Below are positions 60,105-64,000 of a DNA stretch of 64,000 bases, piece after piece; the first letter of the stretch is position 1, and each line of letters opens with the position of its first letter. The notes beneath the pieces were generated by a model. The model searched no databases, was not told the DNA's origin, and saw only the letters and a program-made list of their open reading frames with translations. The DNA is from Sipunculus nudus (taxonomy: Eukaryota > Annelida > Sipuncula > Golfingiida > Sipunculidae): positions 107,405,142 through 107,469,141 of the forward strand of contig CM049306.1 of the NCBI GenBank assembly GCA_026874595.1, given 5' to 3'. The position numbers were made by a program, and so were the translations under genes.

Positions 60105-62664
60105 TTACTAATATTGACTAAGAAATATACATGTATAGACATTCATCAGGCTATATGGATTTATATACATAAATAACTGTGAAACCCTGAATAATAAACT
60201 TTTTTATGGAATAAAATAATACATAAAATAAAACACATAAACGTACTACTAGTACATAAAACATATACTACCATACAATACATGATATAGATGATATAGA
60301 TGGATACTCTTCCTCTTATAGCAAACTTTTATGTTCAGGACTGCTTATTTATCAGTATATCAACATAATCCAATATATATAAGATTATAAATGTATATAA
60401 ACATATAATCCAATATGTATAATAACGCAAGTATAGTCAGTAATCGCAGTTCCTGAACAGAACTGCACCGCTTGTCCATGTTGACCTTCAAATTCGTAAT
60501 TACTCAAATATGCTCCAGAATATATTTAAAATATGTTATTAACTGTTAAACAAAACAACTCCTACCACAACAATTGTAAAGATAGAGTTTTTGTCTGTGC
60601 ATCAGTCAAATTAACAAGAAAGTACTCAAATTTGAGCTGGCATTTATATTTAAATAAGAGAAGAAACCCTGTTCTATACAAGTATACATACAAATATAAA
60701 CAATCCTCATATATCATCTAGTATATAATACCTTTGCGAACAAGTGCACATTAAGAATAATATTCAGTTTAAATGAAAATACATGCTACTTGGGAAATGA
60801 TTAAAGGAGAGGATGATAAGTATAGTCGATTTTTTAGTTGTCGAGAGCTTGGTAGAAAACATTTCAATTATGAACACTTTATGCATTTTCCTTTCGGTAA
60901 TAACTATATATTTCTTTTCTTTTTATATACCATTGATGGACCTTTGCAACGCCACGAGTGTTTTTTTTGTCTACTCACATCTTGTCTCTTAACTAACAAC
61001 TTAGGAAAGGTTAAAGATGTTGGTTCCACAACAAATGTGGAATACAATTTTAGTTGTCAGCTGAAAGGAACCGTCTAATGAGCCGAATAATTTAAACTCT
61101 GTAAATATCTCATATCATTAATATTTGGGAATTTGACATCCCACGATAAATGCAAAAAAAGTTATCTTTTCATTTTCTCAAAAAAAAAAAAATCATTAAG
61201 TTAATTCAGTTCTATTAATTCATGTGAACAATCTTTTTTGATCTATGAATGTTTTTCATGGTGCACTCTGGGTAAATATAAATGTACCATGTTCAAACCC
61301 TATTCTCCACAGTCGAAATTATTGTGCATAATACGACCAACTATTAAATAAACTGTTTTGAATCTGATTAAAGATTTCTTTTAATTTTGAAGGACTGATA
61401 GAAGATAATTAATTGAGATATTATGAAACTTTTTTCTGACATCATGCATCATCGTATTGGGGTCAGTTTTCGCTGAGACTTCACATCACATCATTATTAT
61501 ATATTTTTTATTTATGTTTTCTGTTTCGATTTATTTATGTGTTAATTATATGTTGTAATAACGATGGATTGTAATGAAGCTTAAATGATTGTTTCAACTT
61601 GTAAACTTATTTGATCTGTCCATTTAATCGTTTTATAGATCTAAATTGTTTTAACACTATAGTTTTCTACATAACTGGTCTTTTTAAGGGGCATTATGGT
61701 TATTTATCGAACCGGAAACATAGTAAATTCCTTTTAAAAAATAAAACATTCACATTTTCAGTATCTGTTAGAAATAAGATAATGCCAAATATAAAAAAAT
61801 GGTGTCATTTAAATATTGTGTACACTTGTAAACATGTATACGGTTTTTGAACGTTTGGCCTTTTAAATTATTAATAAATCTATATCAGCCAGTGAATAAA
61901 TCAAAATAAATATACACTAACTGGTCACCAATGGAGGTAAACGCTTCAGTGAGTGCTGTTCATTGAAGTAACATACGTGTCTCTATACACTAGGTGTAGC
62001 ATAATTCAATGTGGCTTTTATTTCTGAGAGTATTTATTGCTTTAGTGTTCAGGGTGCACGTGGTAGAGGGGGAATGGTTAAATCTTTCATCCTAAAAGCG
62101 ATGTGATAGTGCATTGAAAAACGCAGATCCGCAATCAAATATAACATAAAAACATTTAACAGGATTGATCCATAGAAGATTGTTAAACTTAGGTATTAAT
62201 TGATAAAAAACGATGAAAAAAACGTTCAATGACCGGCTTAGTGAGAGATGAATTTTAATAACTGGTGTAGAACACTATATATATTGTTTCATTCACCATA
62301 TTTGTGGAGCTATAGTAATTTGAACAGACCAGATTGTCAGATTTCCGTTTGCACGGGCAATGCCAATCCTGCTGTATGTTGAAATATACCAGTACTGAGT
62401 AAGATATTTATACTGCACAGGAGAAATTTAAAAATTGCAAAATATTGCGGTGTTTTTCTAAATACCAGTTCTGTTGTTTGTCTATTTCAAAGTTTCTTGA
62501 CATTATGCACTAACCCAGCCTGCAAGTCCTACATCGTGTCGGTACAATATCAGATATGGGAATGAAATACACAAGACGGCATACCGAAGATCTGGTTGCT
62601 GCATATTTATATAAGGTGTCGATAAGTAGATCACATTAAGAATTTTATTTACTCTGTCATGAAA

Positions 62665-62952
62665 GTAGTTCAATTTCTTTATGTGCAATTAGTTTTCTTT
62701 TTCCCTTGGGTATATTAAACGATCACCCCCTCCCCCCCCCCCATTTTTATCTTATCCATCCATCAATTCAACCCGACACTTTATTCTAAGTCAAGAGTCT
62801 TATTCATGGAAGTAGTTCATTTCTATATGTGCTATTAGTTTATTGAAAACTTTCTTTTTCCCTTGGGTATATTAAACGCCCCCCCATTTTTATCTTATAT
62901 ACATCCATCAATTCAACCTGACACATTATTCTAAGTCAAGAGCCTTATTCAA
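62665..62952. repeat. 147-bp tandem duplication with C-rich tract
   Basis: The stretch gtagttcaatttctttatgtg to tctaagtcaagagtcttatt recurs once at an offset of 147 bp. The two copies differ mainly in the length of the C run before atttttatcttat. Confidence 0.85.
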
Positions 62953-63239
62953 GAGACTTCAGAAAACAATTGATTAGACGGTGATCGACATTTGTATACT
63001 GTGTATTTACATCCTTACACATAACTCATTTAAACCAAATGTAAAATATAATATTTTAATTAAAAAATGAAAATAAGGGTTTAAAAAATAAAATAATGTT
63101 AAAACAGCCATTAAACAAAATAAATGACATATTCTCTTTTATTATAAATAAGAAACCTTGTTTAGTTATTTATTTTTAATTGATAGTTATTCTCTCACTC
63201 TGAGCTAAAAACAAAATCCTATTTCTTGATCTTAAGTGC

Positions 63240-63370
63240 ACATTGTCACCGCTCTGCAGCTACTTCGGCGGCCATGAATTATAATGAATTCTTTGTTAAT
63301 GGAAACAATTAACATAACATTTTATTACCTGTTTATGCTATCTGTCACGTCATTGCCTTCATTTCAGAAT
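63240..63370. promoter_or_regulatory. Candidate regulatory block with SOX/homeodomain-like words
   Basis: Contains gaattataatgaattc, ctttgttaatgg, aacaattaaca and ttattacctg in about 60 bp, words resembling SOX (CTTTGTT, AACAAT) and homeodomain (TAAT) sites, next to a CpG-containing cttcggcggccatg. Non-repetitive. This is an inference from word content only. Confidence 0.2.
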
Positions 63371-64000
63371 CAATTTCCACATGTCTAATGTAAATTTACA
63401 AAAAAAGTAAATATAAAATAACAAAAATTGGACAGTTTTAAATTATTTGTTTTGTATTCCCGGTTAAATTGTCATTCATAAACTTCCCAAGAGCATATGT
63501 CTCCCAACTTGGATTATATCATACATTTACTGCAACCATCTAAAGTGTACTCTATATAATTTAGTTTATTAATATGGTATGCAGGAAGTTCACAGACTCA
63601 ATAGCGCCATGTTCAGGGACAGTTAGGAGAAAAACAAATACTATCATTATATAAATAAGGTCACATGACCTTAAAAAAGAAACTACAAAAGAAACTCATC
63701 TCCGCTCGGAAGGAGTACTGTTAAAAGTTCATTACGTTAAGTCTGAATATGACAGTTATCTATATCAGACGACTGCTCGTGATACCACATCCGGTTTCTC
63801 AATTTCGCACAGTGTCCATGCAGAACATAAGACGTAAAATGTTTGATAAAGGGTTTCTGGAAGGCCGTGGGACAAGTTGTTCTTTTTATGGATGGTATAC
63901 CTTTTTTAAATTAAAGCTGAAGGTATACAAAAGTTCCTCAAATAATTAATTTGTATCAATTTTTCATGATGCATCTAATGCGCTGAGGTTAGATATATAT

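Larger units (their letters stand above)
60180..64000. other. AT-rich upstream sequence, no signal-peptide exon found
   Basis: Searched on the minus strand for a start codon, hydrophobic leader and phase-1 donor without success. The plus-strand frame at 60773-61078 (101 codons) has no family resemblance. The Shisa 5' end is probably beyond 64000. Confidence 0.4.

Noticed and set aside
60773-61078. 101-codon plus-strand frame
   Set aside because: AT-rich, no domain, no splice or start context; expected by chance at this length in a window of this size.

Overview
This is a eukaryotic nuclear window, most likely from a marine bivalve mollusc. It is AT-rich, with small exons in phase separated by introns of 0.9 to 20 kb. 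No bacterial-style gene blocks are seen. The repeats have the architecture known from bivalve genomes: tandem cores of about 170-340 bp, a tetranucleotide run and a hairpin tail, as in pearl/Helentron-like non-autonomous elements. Short TIR elements and long TA/GA microsatellites are also common. The assignment to bivalves is an inference from repeat style; the species cannot be named.

Two protein-coding genes can be supported, both on the minus strand and both running off the window. Gene 1 starts at 30529 with a true 5' end (in-frame stop just upstream) and reads through exons at 30529-30320, 10394-10093 and 9726-9624. It encodes a protein with an N-terminal CxxC...CxxC zinc knuckle pair and a long Ser/Arg/Pro-rich disordered segment, and it continues left of the window. 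I do not recognise the family. Gene 2 is a Shisa-family single-pass membrane protein. Its exons are a cysteine-rich Shisa domain (59388-59220), a transmembrane segment (53670-53555), two cytoplasmic exons (52658-52518 and 47748-47610, the latter with a PPPY motif) and a terminal exon with the stop codon (46535-46373). All four junctions agree in phase. A possible upstream exon lies at 60104-59969; no signal-peptide exon was found, so the 5' end is probably right of the window.

Layout: 1-3.4 kb holds a broken LINE endonuclease fragment and an inverted-repeat element with a hairpin-rich GC island. 7.6-9.6 kb is a Family A repeat ending 32 bp from a gene 1 splice donor. 13.4-20.85 kb is a three-deep nest (Family C inside B inside A), followed head-to-tail by another Family A copy to 22.6 kb. 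24.1-25.5 kb is a full Family B element. 25.7-27.65 kb is a 22-bp minisatellite split by a hAT-like element. 28-31.7 kb holds microsatellites, exon 1 of gene 1 and a hAT MITE. 36.5-40.5 kb is a 21-bp minisatellite with a 1.3-kb higher-order period that creates long artefactual ORFs on both strands. 42.6-45.2 kb holds several MITEs and a nested Family A copy. 46.3-60.1 kb is the Shisa gene, its introns packed with repeats. 60.1-64 kb is AT-rich with little to see.

Most long open frames in the window come from repeats. Exon calls rest on reading frame plus splice-site and phase agreement, not on a database search.
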